Below, in pieces: positions 10,329 to 18,502 of a stretch of 64,000 bases of DNA. The notes under the pieces were generated by a model that searched no databases, was not told the origin of the DNA, and saw nothing but the letters and a program-made list of their open reading frames with translations. The stretch spans positions 2,044,001-2,108,000 of the forward strand of contig NZ_CP018800.1 of NCBI RefSeq assembly GCF_002795825.1, read 5' to 3'. Source of the DNA: Mariprofundus ferrinatatus. GTDB taxonomy: Bacteria > Pseudomonadota > Zetaproteobacteria > Mariprofundales > Mariprofundaceae. The position numbers and the translations under genes were made by a program. The first letter of the stretch is position 1; every line of letters begins with the position of its first letter.

Positions 10329-11336
10329 CTATCTGAACACGGTGATGCCCTGAGGCTTGGTCTTCTCCAGCCCCTCGAAGGCCATCATCTCAAGGAAATT
10401 GGGGATGGCCTGCTCGTCACTCCTCATCCAGCGGGCGATATCCTCGAGAAGGAGAAGAAGCGGCTGCCCCATGCCGAGCTGGAACTGGTAATCGCCCCAC
10501 CCCGCCGCAACGGTTTCTGGCACCACACCGAACTTATAAGCCACAATGATCTGTGCCTCTTTCGGATGCTGTTCAATATACTCTTCGGCCATCTGCAGGG
10601 CGCGCAGGAACTTCTCGATCACCCTCGACCGCTGCTTTTGAAGCTCGGGCGACACAACAACAATATCGAACTGTTTATAGGCTCCGGGCGCAGCAAAAAT
10701 CACATGATTGTTCGGCAGCCGCACGGCTGCCTCGCTGATATAGGGCTCACGCATTGAGAAGGCATCGATGGTTCCCCACTCCAGTGACGCCGGCAGCTCC
10801 TCGGCCTTGGTGAATGAGAGCCTGATATCGGATTCGGCAAGGCCATGCTCAAGCAGGAAGAGGTGCAGGAAATAGTGCACCGCTGAATGTTTCTGGGTCG
10901 CCACCCGTTTGCCTGCAATATCCTCCGGCTTCTCGATACCCGCATCCTTGCGGGCGATCACACGGTTAACGTTACTGGCTGTGAATGTGGAGGCGACCAG
11001 CTTCATTTTCGTGCCTTGCAGCGCAGCTTCAGCAATCGGAACCTCGGTTGAAACGGCAATATCGACATTGCCGGGCAGCAGCCCCTCGATCAATGCCCGC
11101 TTGCCGCTGGGGTACTCCAATACCTCGGCATCCAGTCCGCTCTGGCTGAAGTAGCCTTTCTCGGCTGCAACCAGCACCAGGGCGCTTGAGGGCTGCAGCG
11201 CCAGCCCAATCCGAACCTTGTCGATGATCATCGGCTCCTTCTCCGCGGAACAGGCCGTAAGCAGCGCCAGTGCCATCAGCACTGTTGGCAGCCAGTTACG
11301 GTTTGTGGATAGGATATCACGTCTCCTGTAGCGCAT
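10329..11336 (-). CDS. solute-binding lipoprotein, NMT1/SsuA/ThiY-like, without ABC transporter partners
   Basis: About 335 residues. Signal sequence ends in a lipobox LLTAC, so the mature protein should be lipid-anchored outside the inner membrane. The body looks like the NMT1/thiamine-precursor/sulfonate binding family: VRIGLALQPSSALVLVAAEKGYF at the front half, then LLPGNVDIAVSTEVPIAEA and a hinge containing VATQKHSAVHYFL. The ATG at 11336 has a strong ribosome site (AAGGAGGT) a few bases upstream; an in-frame ATG at 11369 does not. No permease or ATPase gene is near. It sits between a kinase-less sensor and a membrane hybrid kinase, so a sensing role is more likely than transport. Confidence 0.82.
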   Translation of the reverse strand: MRYRRRDILSTNRNWLPTVLMALALLTACSAEKEPMIIDKVRIGLALQPSSALVLVAAEKGYFSQSGLDAEVLEYPSGKRALIEGLLPGNVDIAVSTEVPIAEAALQGTKMKLVASTFTASNVNRVIARKDAGIEKPEDIAGKRVATQKHSAVHYFLHLFLLEHGLAESDIRLSFTKAEELPASLEWGTIDAFSMREPYISEAAVRLPNNHVIFAAPGAYKQFDIVVVSPELQKQRSRVIEKFLRALQMAEEYIEQHPKEAQIIVAYKFGVVPETVAAGWGDYQFQLGMGQPLLLLLEDIARWMRSDEQAIPNFLEMMAFEGLEKTKPQGITVFR

Positions 11337-13530
11337 TCCATACCTCCTTGTAGGGGGGATCGCGGCCAAGTTCCCGGCTCAGCAGGTTCACCTCCTGTTT
11401 GATCTCGACAACCCGCATTTCACGTTCAGCCATGATTTCGTTAAAGCCCTCAAGCCGCTTGTTGGTTTCGTTCAGCTTCGCGGTGCGCTCCTCGACCAGC
11501 TGCTCCAGCTCGGCATTGAAACGCCTGATCTCCTCTTCGGCCTCGCGGCTGGCGGTCACATCAAGCCCGAATGAGCAATCCACCTGGCCTGAAGAGAAGA
11601 ATCCCCAGACAATCCGCTTCGTTGATCCATCCTTGCAGGCGACCGTGGTCTCCATCGGCTCGATATCGGCACTGTTCTCAATCGCAGTCTGAACCCGCTT
11701 CTCCCAATCTTCCGCCACCTGCTTGCGGTAGGCCTCATCAGGATAGGCGAGCGGCCACCACTCGCCCACGCTCGGCACATCCTCGATGGTGTAGCCGAAC
11801 AGTTCGGTAAATGTCGGGTTGATATATTCGCCTCGCTGCTCGATACCGCCGCTCGACATGTAGATGGCCAGTGGCGATGAGTCCGTCATCGCCTTGAAGC
11901 GGGTACTCATCTCCTCCACCTGCTCTTCGGCACGGCTCTTTTCGACGATATCCCAGACCAGATCGGCGAGGAAGGAGGCCGCATTCACATCCGCATCGCT
12001 GTAGTCGCTCTGTTTGTTGCCGATGCCAAGAATGGCCACCACTTTTTCGCCACGCATCACCGGCACCACCAGCTCACGCTTCACCTCGGCATGCCCTTCA
12101 GGCATCCCCTTTTTGTACGGCAGCGCGGCGTAGTCGTTATGGATCAGCGGCGCCCTGTTGCGCAGCGCATCGGCCCATACACCCGCCGCTGAAACAGCAT
12201 AGTGTTCACCCTTGCCCTCCGCCCTGCAGAACTCCGCCTTGGTGCGTGTCGACCAGTTCTGAAGCCAGAGCGTCTCCTGATCCTCCTCGACAAAGTGGAA
12301 AAAAGCGATCTGGCTTCCCGTCAGCTCCTCAGCCTCGTTGAGCGACTGCTCCATCAGTTCATCCATGCTTCGGGTTTGCGACAGTTCAAAGATGCGCAGG
12401 CGGGCACGTTCGATTTTTTCTACCTGACGCCGGGCGGTAACATCGATAAAGGTGACCACCACCTCCAGTATCTCATCATCATTTCCTTTAATCGGATTGG
12501 CGTGCACAAGCACCCAGACCTGGTCGCTGCTGACCGGGCGGTTGATGCCGAGAATGAGATCGCGCACCGCCCGCTTTTCAGCAATGGCACGGTTGACCGG
12601 ATACTGCGCGACATCGAGCGGATCGCCATGCTCATCCATGAAGTTCCATGCCGGATCGAAGGCCGTTTTTCCCTCCATCTGATCAGGGCTCAAACCAAGA
12701 AGTTCGCAGGCAAGTTCGTTGTATATGCGGATGGAGGTGTCAAAATTGTGCACCACCACCGCCACCTGCAGCTCATGAATCAGCGCGTAGTACTCTTTTT
12801 CGCTCTTTGCCAGCTTCTCCATGTACGCCTTGCGCTCTTCAAGCTCCCTGGAAAGCTGCTCGTTCGTGGCCTTCAGCTCGGCAGTGCGCTCGGACACGGT
12901 CTTCTCAAGCCCCGACTTCGCCTCACGCAGCTCTATCTCCCGCTGCTTACGTACAGCGACCTCATCCTGTAACTCCCTGTTCATCGCCTGCAACCGGGAC
13001 TGGCCGAGAATCTCGTTTTTCAGCACCAGTGCTGCAAAGTTGAAAAACGCCGGCAGCTGTTCGTAAAGCAGCCGCATATCGAGATGCAGGTTCTCCATGC
13101 GGAAAACGGCAATCACCTCATTGCCGACCTTAAGCGGATAGATCCAGGTATAGGCCTTGGTGAATTCACTTGTGGTCAGGTGAGTATCCTGAAAGTCCCC
13201 CTCGATCTCCTCCTCCCAGCCGGTTGCAAAAACACGGGGGATGACCTCGTCGGGGAAACCATCCAGTTCATGCTGATTCCCCATCGCATCGGCGTAGTGG
13301 AGCTGCTCGTCGATTTTATAGTAGAGCTGCAGGTTGCTGCCGCCGAGAATCTGCATGGTGTTGATGAGCAGGCTGTTGATCACATTGGCAAGGCCAGGTG
13401 TTTCGCTGATGCGGGTGATCATCTGCATCACCAGCTGGAAATAGGACTTCTCCAAAGCCAGCTTCTTCGCCCGCTCCTGCAGCTGTTCGATCTCCTGCTC
13501 GCTCAGCTGCCTCTTCTTCTGATCACTCAT
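11317..13530 (-). CDS. GAF-PAS-GAF-PAS sensor protein lacking a kinase domain
   Basis: 737 residues, soluble. An N-terminal coiled coil leads to a GAF-like domain (about 30-175), a long coiled coil ending in SERTAELKATNEQL, a PAS domain (about 245-365), a second GAF domain (about 375-535, with RAPLIHNDY), a PAS domain (about 540-665) and a C-terminal coiled coil that stops at ELGRDPPYKEVWNALQET. In related proteins this type of linker usually leads into a histidine kinase, yet no HisKA, HATPase, GGDEF or EAL domain follows. It overlaps the DUF1638 gene by 8 bases and the lipoprotein gene by 20. It may act as a sensor subunit for the two kinases downstream. Confidence 0.85.
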   Translation of the reverse strand: MSDQKKRQLSEQEIEQLQERAKKLALEKSYFQLVMQMITRISETPGLANVINSLLINTMQILGGSNLQLYYKIDEQLHYADAMGNQHELDGFPDEVIPRVFATGWEEEIEGDFQDTHLTTSEFTKAYTWIYPLKVGNEVIAVFRMENLHLDMRLLYEQLPAFFNFAALVLKNEILGQSRLQAMNRELQDEVAVRKQREIELREAKSGLEKTVSERTAELKATNEQLSRELEERKAYMEKLAKSEKEYYALIHELQVAVVVHNFDTSIRIYNELACELLGLSPDQMEGKTAFDPAWNFMDEHGDPLDVAQYPVNRAIAEKRAVRDLILGINRPVSSDQVWVLVHANPIKGNDDEILEVVVTFIDVTARRQVEKIERARLRIFELSQTRSMDELMEQSLNEAEELTGSQIAFFHFVEEDQETLWLQNWSTRTKAEFCRAEGKGEHYAVSAAGVWADALRNRAPLIHNDYAALPYKKGMPEGHAEVKRELVVPVMRGEKVVAILGIGNKQSDYSDADVNAASFLADLVWDIVEKSRAEEQVEEMSTRFKAMTDSSPLAIYMSSGGIEQRGEYINPTFTELFGYTIEDVPSVGEWWPLAYPDEAYRKQVAEDWEKRVQTAIENSADIEPMETTVACKDGSTKRIVWGFFSSGQVDCSFGLDVTASREAEEEIRRFNAELEQLVEERTAKLNETNKRLEGFNEIMAEREMRVVEIKQEVNLLSRELGRDPPYKEVWNALQET

Positions 13531-14143
13531 GGCGCCCCTTCAGTTTCCGCTGCATGGTCTCCTGCAGCACCGCTTCAAGATGCTCCAGCCCCGTATCCAT
13601 CCAGACCAGCGGCAGGCCGACAATGCGACTTACAGCTTCCGCCTCATCGCTGAAGTCTTCGGAACATGGCGTGCGTATGGCCAGAATATACTTGTGCGCC
13701 TCCTGAAACACACCGCGAATCACGCTCGGGTGATCTCCGAACACCTCTTCGGTAATCGGCTGCCAGCGATGCGCCCACTCCTCGAGCAGGAAAAATGCCC
13801 CCTGCTCAAGCTCGCGGTCGAACTGTTCACGCCCGAGCAGGATATCGACACAGTTCTGACCCGGCGTGCGAACAGCGTTTCCCGCCGCGACAATATGATC
13901 CATATCGGGGTGGCAGCAGCCGTAAAAAACGATGGTTTCACGATCCGAGCGCTTGCTCAGCGACCCTCTTAACCCCTTCTCCAGCTTGCCGATGTTGTTG
14001 TGCAGGGCGGAGCGCATGAAAGAGGTGTCCAGCGGCCAGCTGTTTTTTTCGATCAGGTAGCGGATCTCCTTCTGCAGGATGCCGCAGCCGATCAGCAGCA
14101 GATTCTCATGCGCTGCCGAACCTTCAGTAGCTGCCATATTCAT
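13523..14143 (-). CDS. DUF1638 family protein
   Basis: 206 residues resembling the DUF1638 family, whose members often sit in corrinoid methyltransferase gene clusters and have no established function. Visible features are an N-terminal beta strand LLLIGCGILQKEI, a VFYGCCHPDMDHI stretch with two adjacent Cys and nearby His residues, and a late acidic stretch SEDFSDEAE. The CC and His cluster could bind a metal or thiol ligand; that is inference. The gene overlaps the methyltransferase gene upstream by 20 bases and the sensor gene downstream by 8, which supports coexpression. Confidence 0.75.
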   Translation of the reverse strand: MNMAATEGSAAHENLLLIGCGILQKEIRYLIEKNSWPLDTSFMRSALHNNIGKLEKGLRGSLSKRSDRETIVFYGCCHPDMDHIVAAGNAVRTPGQNCVDILLGREQFDRELEQGAFFLLEEWAHRWQPITEEVFGDHPSVIRGVFQEAHKYILAIRTPCSEDFSDEAEAVSRIVGLPLVWMDTGLEHLEAVLQETMQRKLKGRHE

Positions 14144-15155
14144 AGGCTGCTTCCAGCATCGTCCTGATATTCTGCTCCGGAATATCGTATGGCATCACCA
14201 GCGTGCCGAAGAGGAATTTTCCGCCCGGCATGCCGGCATCACACATCCGCTTCACCTCGGCCCTGATCTCCTCCCTGCTCCAGCTAACCAGCTTGATATC
14301 GTTGATGACGCCGCAGGTGAGGCCGCGGCCGTTGATGATCTTCTTCGCCTCGGCAATATCATCCTTCGGGCTCAGGTAGAATACGCCGATGCCCAGCTCC
14401 TCGATGACGCGGTCGATCACCTTGTTAAAACGGGAGCTGCCGCAGTAGTAGACCAGCCCGCCGACGCCGCCCGGTTCGATGTCCCGTTTCATCCACGGCA
14501 TCGAGAGCGCTTCAAACTGCTTGAGCGACACGAAATCGGTCGAGCCGAAGGGATTGGAGTAGACGCAGACATCAGCTCCGTTATCCCTGAATGCCTTGAT
14601 CTCCTTGCGGAAGAAATCCGAACACTTCTCCAGCAGCAGGTCGCGGATATCGGCGGGCCCCATCAGCAGCAGCTCCAGCCACTTGTCCATCCCCATCAGG
14701 ATTGCCGGCAGCGTCATGCCCGCTGTGATATAGGCGCAGATCGGATATTTGCCGCCCACCTCACGCTTGAGAATCTTCAGGCACTTGAGATTCTCCTCAA
14801 AGCCTGGATGGGTGGAGATATCGTCCGGTATTTCGAGATTGACGATATCGTCATAGCTCTTGATGACAAAGTCCTCGACATTGGGCGGCCCGCTCTTCGA
14901 GAAGATGATCTTCTCGCAACCGAGCAGTTCGGCCTCCTTGCCGACATAGAAGAGGCTCCAGACATTGTCATGGCCATACTTCTCGCGCATTCTCAGCTGC
15001 GCTTCGGCCACATGCTCGCCGTTGGCGTAGTACTCCTCGAGTGAGTCGATGCCGAGTTCGGCGGCACCCTGGTCGAGCAGGTTGCAGAAGACCGGAATGC
15101 GATCCGATTTTTCACCGTTGATGGCTGCGACCAGCCTGTCCATACCTGTAATCAT
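14124..15155 (-). CDS. UroD-like corrinoid:acceptor methyltransferase (MtaA/CmuA family), atypical zinc site
   Basis: 343 residues of the uroporphyrinogen decarboxylase/MtaA/CmuA superfamily: start MDRLVAAINGEKSDRIPV, central ITAGMTLPAILMG, end IPEQNIRTMLEAAYEYG. The family methyl-transfers between a corrinoid protein and a thiol or other acceptor, usually with a zinc bound by HxC and a later Cys. Here the HxC position reads YYC (Tyr236, Cys238) and the late Cys in the ILAPGC-like motif is FGT (Thr318), so two of three zinc ligands seem missing. It overlaps the corrinoid protein gene in an ATGA junction. Methyl acceptor unknown; role in methyl transfer is inferred from family and neighbours. 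Confidence 0.8.
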   Translation of the reverse strand: MITGMDRLVAAINGEKSDRIPVFCNLLDQGAAELGIDSLEEYYANGEHVAEAQLRMREKYGHDNVWSLFYVGKEAELLGCEKIIFSKSGPPNVEDFVIKSYDDIVNLEIPDDISTHPGFEENLKCLKILKREVGGKYPICAYITAGMTLPAILMGMDKWLELLLMGPADIRDLLLEKCSDFFRKEIKAFRDNGADVCVYSNPFGSTDFVSLKQFEALSMPWMKRDIEPGGVGGLVYYCGSSRFNKVIDRVIEELGIGVFYLSPKDDIAEAKKIINGRGLTCGVINDIKLVSWSREEIRAEVKRMCDAGMPGGKFLFGTLVMPYDIPEQNIRTMLEAAYEYGSY

Positions 15156-15817
15156 GACCTGGCCTCCATAACGATTTTCTTGATCACCTCGCCAGCCGTG
15201 ATGCCGTTTTCGGCCCAGGCATCGGCGCCGACGGTTTTATAGAGTTCATTATCCCAGCGGTAGGGGGCACCTCCGACAACAATCTTGATCTTATCCTCAA
15301 GGCCGCGCTCCCTGAGCAGCTCGCGCACCCGCTTGCAGCCATTTTCGCTGGTGGCGGTGTGCATCATCATGGAGGAGATAGCGATGACTGGAGAGCCAAC
15401 CTCAACCGCCTTGTCGACAAAGAGTTCCGGTTTCACATTGACGCCCAGATCAACAACATTGACCATCATCGAGCGCAGGCAGCCGGAGACGATACGTTTG
15501 CCGAGTGTATGCATGTCACCGACCGAGGTGCCGATGACAATGGTTCCCAACGATTCGGGTGGTGTTTTAAAGCGGGCAATCATCGCCTCGGTCACTTCCG
15601 ATGCGATCTGGGCGGCCATGAAGTGCTGGGCGAGGTTGGCATCGAAATCCTTGCTGATCGACTCCATCATCGACTCCATGGCCGGGATAATGACGTCGAA
15701 TACAATCTCTTCAGGGGTGATGCCGTGATCAATGGCCGTATTGATCACCTCAAGGGCTCTGTCGCGGTCGGTATCAAACACCGCCTCGTTATACTTGCCG
15801 ATAATCTCTCTCTGCAT
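15152..15817 (-). CDS. methyltransferase cognate corrinoid protein
   Basis: About 221 residues from the ATG at 15817; an in-frame GTG lies 12 bases upstream. An N-terminal helical bundle (B12-binding-2 type) is followed by a Rossmann-like cobalamin domain with the DxHxxG motif read as DMHTLG, whose His103 would be the lower cobalt ligand, then an SSMMM stretch at the SxL site and VVGGAPY for the GG site. Corrinoid proteins of this type (MtaC, MtbC, MttC) shuttle methyl groups between a substrate-specific methyltransferase and a UroD-like one. The substrate methyltransferase (MtaB or MttB type) is not in the operon. Confidence 0.92.
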   Translation of the reverse strand: MQREIIGKYNEAVFDTDRDRALEVINTAIDHGITPEEIVFDVIIPAMESMMESISKDFDANLAQHFMAAQIASEVTEAMIARFKTPPESLGTIVIGTSVGDMHTLGKRIVSGCLRSMMVNVVDLGVNVKPELFVDKAVEVGSPVIAISSMMMHTATSENGCKRVRELLRERGLEDKIKIVVGGAPYRWDNELYKTVGADAWAENGITAGEVIKKIVMEARS

Positions 15818-15860
15818 AACGACCCCCACTGCAGGTTCGAATCTGCTTCTTCTGACTCTG

Positions 15861-17471
15861 TTATTCTAGCACAGAACCGGCCTGAATGCCGCTTTTCGGA
15901 AGCGGCCTGAGAAACAGACTGTCGACGAAAAGCATATCGAACTCCGGCGCCATCGACATGTTGATCAGCCTCGCCTGCTCACGCAGCAATTCAAGCCTGC
16001 GACCCTGCTCGTGAGAGAGCAGCAGCGCTTCACAGCCGGAGAGCGCACTGTCGTAGTGGAGCTCAATCGTATCGGGAGATATATCCGGTATCAGGCCGAT
16101 CTCAGAGGCGTGCCGGCAATCAAGATTGCTGCCGAATGCGCCTGTGATGCAGACCCTTTTCAACGCCTCCTGTTTCAGGCCTGCCTGCTCAAGCAGGTAG
16201 AGGGTGGCCGCAGCCGTTGCACCCTTGGCCCGCTGGAACAGGTCGACATCCCGGTTGTTGATACGGATGTTTCCCGCTTCATCCAGCGGGAATCCCCCCT
16301 TCACAAAGGGCTCGGCAAGACGCCCTACCCGATTGAGCACCTTGCGACGCAGCAGATGGGCGATGGCATCCACCAGACCCGAACCACACACTCCTCTGGC
16401 AGTCCCGCCACCAATCACATCGAGTTCAAAGGGAGCATCTGATCCGGCAGCGCTTATCCTTTGTATCGCCCCCGCCATGATCGGCATGCCGCAGCTCAGG
16501 CCACTGCCCTCAAAGGCCGGCCCTCCCGGCACCGATGTCACCCACAACCGCCTGCCATCCCAGAGGGCAACCTCGGAGTTGGTGCCAAAATCGATCAGCA
16601 GAGCCGCATCTCCGGATTCGATCAGTCCGAATGCAAGCACAGCGGCCAGCAGATCAGAGCCGACAAATCCTGCCAGCGGCTGAACCAGTACGATATCTGC
16701 ATCGCTGGCAACTCCCCACGCCTTTCGCCAGGGATCAAGCGTGGCGGGTTGACAATCCACCGGCTTCTGCCACTGCTCGATCTCAAGCAGGTGCTCGTAA
16801 TTCCTGCCTGCAAGCAGCGCCAGCATGGCTGTGTTGGCAACAACCGTAACCCTGACTACCAGAGCGCTGGCCACATCATGACGCGCCGTAAGTATCTGAA
16901 TGGCTTCAGCGATAGCACTTTCGGCAAGCCGGGAAAGCCTGGCTGCATCCGCATTCGACGCTTTGGCAGCGGAAAGGCGGTTCAACACATCGGCACCAAA
17001 CACAGCCTGCGGGTTGAGTGATGTAATGCCATCCATGCGTTCACCGCTGTCGAGATTCCACAGCGTGGCCCTGATCTGCGTGGTGCCAAGATCGATGGCC
17101 ACACCAAGCCTGTCTGATTCGGAAGCCGTCGCGCCTGACTTGCCGGTTTCGAGGTCGGACCAGATAGCCGGGTGACTCGTCTGGTGAATCGCCAATGTGA
17201 CATCGCCAAGTGGTCTGGCCTGGCAAGCCAGCCTGCAGCCCTGGCCAATCTCATCGGCGCTGAGTGTACCCTGTTCGGAGAGGGTGAGCTGCGTACACTC
17301 TCCTTCATCGATATGGACAAGACAGAGGCCGCATTTACCGACACCGCCGCAATCACTGGGCAGGACGATACCGTGATGATCGAGAATATCCTTAAGAGAG
17401 TCGCCCTCCTCTTCATCAACAACATGTAGGTGAAGATCGTGATGGTCGATTCTCACCTTCAGTTCAGGCAT
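15861..17471 (-). CDS. RACo-like reductive activator of corrinoid proteins (ferredoxin + ASKHA, DUF4445)
   Basis: 536 residues, first gene of the eight-gene operon. N-terminal 2Fe-2S ferredoxin domain with Cys41, Cys47, Cys50 in DCGGVGKCGLC and a late Cys (79 or 83), then a linker, then an ASKHA-fold ATPase (DUF4445) with GVAIDLGTTQIRATL and ALLIDFGTNSEVALW, and GGGTARGVCGSGLVDAIAHLL. Such proteins use ATP to reduce inactive Co(II) corrinoid to Co(I). Its presence beside the corrinoid protein shows that the module is meant to run as an active methyl carrier. No strong ribosome site is seen before the ATG. The promoter was not identified. Confidence 0.9.
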   Translation of the reverse strand: MPELKVRIDHHDLHLHVVDEEEGDSLKDILDHHGIVLPSDCGGVGKCGLCLVHIDEGECTQLTLSEQGTLSADEIGQGCRLACQARPLGDVTLAIHQTSHPAIWSDLETGKSGATASESDRLGVAIDLGTTQIRATLWNLDSGERMDGITSLNPQAVFGADVLNRLSAAKASNADAARLSRLAESAIAEAIQILTARHDVASALVVRVTVVANTAMLALLAGRNYEHLLEIEQWQKPVDCQPATLDPWRKAWGVASDADIVLVQPLAGFVGSDLLAAVLAFGLIESGDAALLIDFGTNSEVALWDGRRLWVTSVPGGPAFEGSGLSCGMPIMAGAIQRISAAGSDAPFELDVIGGGTARGVCGSGLVDAIAHLLRRKVLNRVGRLAEPFVKGGFPLDEAGNIRINNRDVDLFQRAKGATAAATLYLLEQAGLKQEALKRVCITGAFGSNLDCRHASEIGLIPDISPDTIELHYDSALSGCEALLLSHEQGRRLELLREQARLINMSMAPEFDMLFVDSLFLRPLPKSGIQAGSVLE

Positions 17472-17612
17472 GGCAGGGTTCGCTCAGCGGAGAGTAATTC
17501 ATGGAAGATTGTAAACATATGCAGCTTCATCTGTCGACTTCTCTCGGAGAGATCGTGAAGCCGTTGGATTTTTAAGCAGGAAGCCAGTATCGTGCGCCGG
17601 CAATTCTTTGAT

Positions 17613-17689
<77 letters not shown>

Positions 17690-17849
17690 TCTTCTATTTC
17701 ACACAACCTCTCATGAAGCCTGCTGATGTATCCATAGTGGCACTTTTGGACCAATGAACAGCCAGGAATGGTGGCTGAACCAGAAAGCTCTAATGAAGGA
17801 ATATGCAGAAAGAAGATGCGCTTATGAAAGGTAAAACAATCACAAATGA

Positions 17850-17936
17850 TGGTACCGGGAACGGGAGTCGAACCCGTACAGCATTTCTGCCGAGGGATTT
17901 TAAGTCCCTTGTGTCTACCAATTCCACCATCCCGGC
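17850..17936 (-). tRNA. tRNA-Leu (anticodon TAA)
   Basis: 87 nt class II tRNA on the minus strand with encoded CCA. Acceptor GCCGGGA pairs with TCCCGGT, the anticodon loop CTTAAAA gives anticodon TAA, a long variable arm CGGCAGAAATGCTG follows, and the T arm carries GGTTCGACTCC. It converges with the Arg tRNA gene, with 160 bases between them that hold no other feature I can see. Confidence 0.96.
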
Positions 17937-18274
17937 ATTGCATTGGAAAGCGGTCGGGAATCATGCCAAAGCAGAGAGAATGCGCAAGAAGGCAAAGGCC
18001 AGAGATCCTTATTCTCCAGCGTGCTTCGGCTATCACATGCAGCAACCCCCTGTTGTTATCCCTCGCGATCAATCCAATCAGGCCGTAGCGTCAAAATGTA
18101 TGGCAGTTTCCTGACGCGCATACCACAACCCTGCCGGAAAGGCTGTTGGCCCCTCCGCAGCGGGCCGCTCCTGAAATGAGCTCCACCATGCTGCATACCA
18201 ACCATATCTTATTAATCATCGACGCTTCAGGAGTGATTCTTATACCCGGTTTCTCACTATGGCTTTTCTAACCC
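17937..18274. other. non-coding stretch before the chemotaxis promoter
   Basis: Between the Leu tRNA gene and the sigma-28 promoter I see no convincing coding frame. A short GGCCC/GGGCC inverted repeat lies near 18150-18170. Nothing else can be supported. Confidence 0.5.
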
Positions 18275-18301
18275 TAAAGTATCAACAGATTACTCCGATA
18301 T
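18275..18301 (+). promoter_or_regulatory. sigma-28 (FliA) promoter of the chemotaxis operon
   Basis: TAAAGTAT at 18275-18282, an 11-base spacer, TCCGATAT at 18294-18301; consensus is TAAAGTTT-N11-GCCGATAA, so 13 of 16 positions match with exact spacing. It lies about 200 bases before cheA with no other gene between them. Confidence 0.8.
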
Positions 18302-18502
18302 AGTCTTAATGTGCCTAGCGGCCTGAGGGGGATGGTCCATCAAAATATTGGCTCTATTGCCAAAAGCTGGATGCCAAATCTGTGACGGTTTTTCCGAAAT
18401 AGCGAAATCTCCCCATCTCAGGGTTGGAATGAAAATTGCTCCACTCAATCCTATTGCAGAAATGAAGAGCGACAGGCCAACGATCAGAGAGGTAGTGCGA
18501 TT

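Noticed and set aside
14079-15044. Open frame of 321 residues on the plus strand
   Set aside because: Antisense to the UroD-like methyltransferase, which has clear family motifs.
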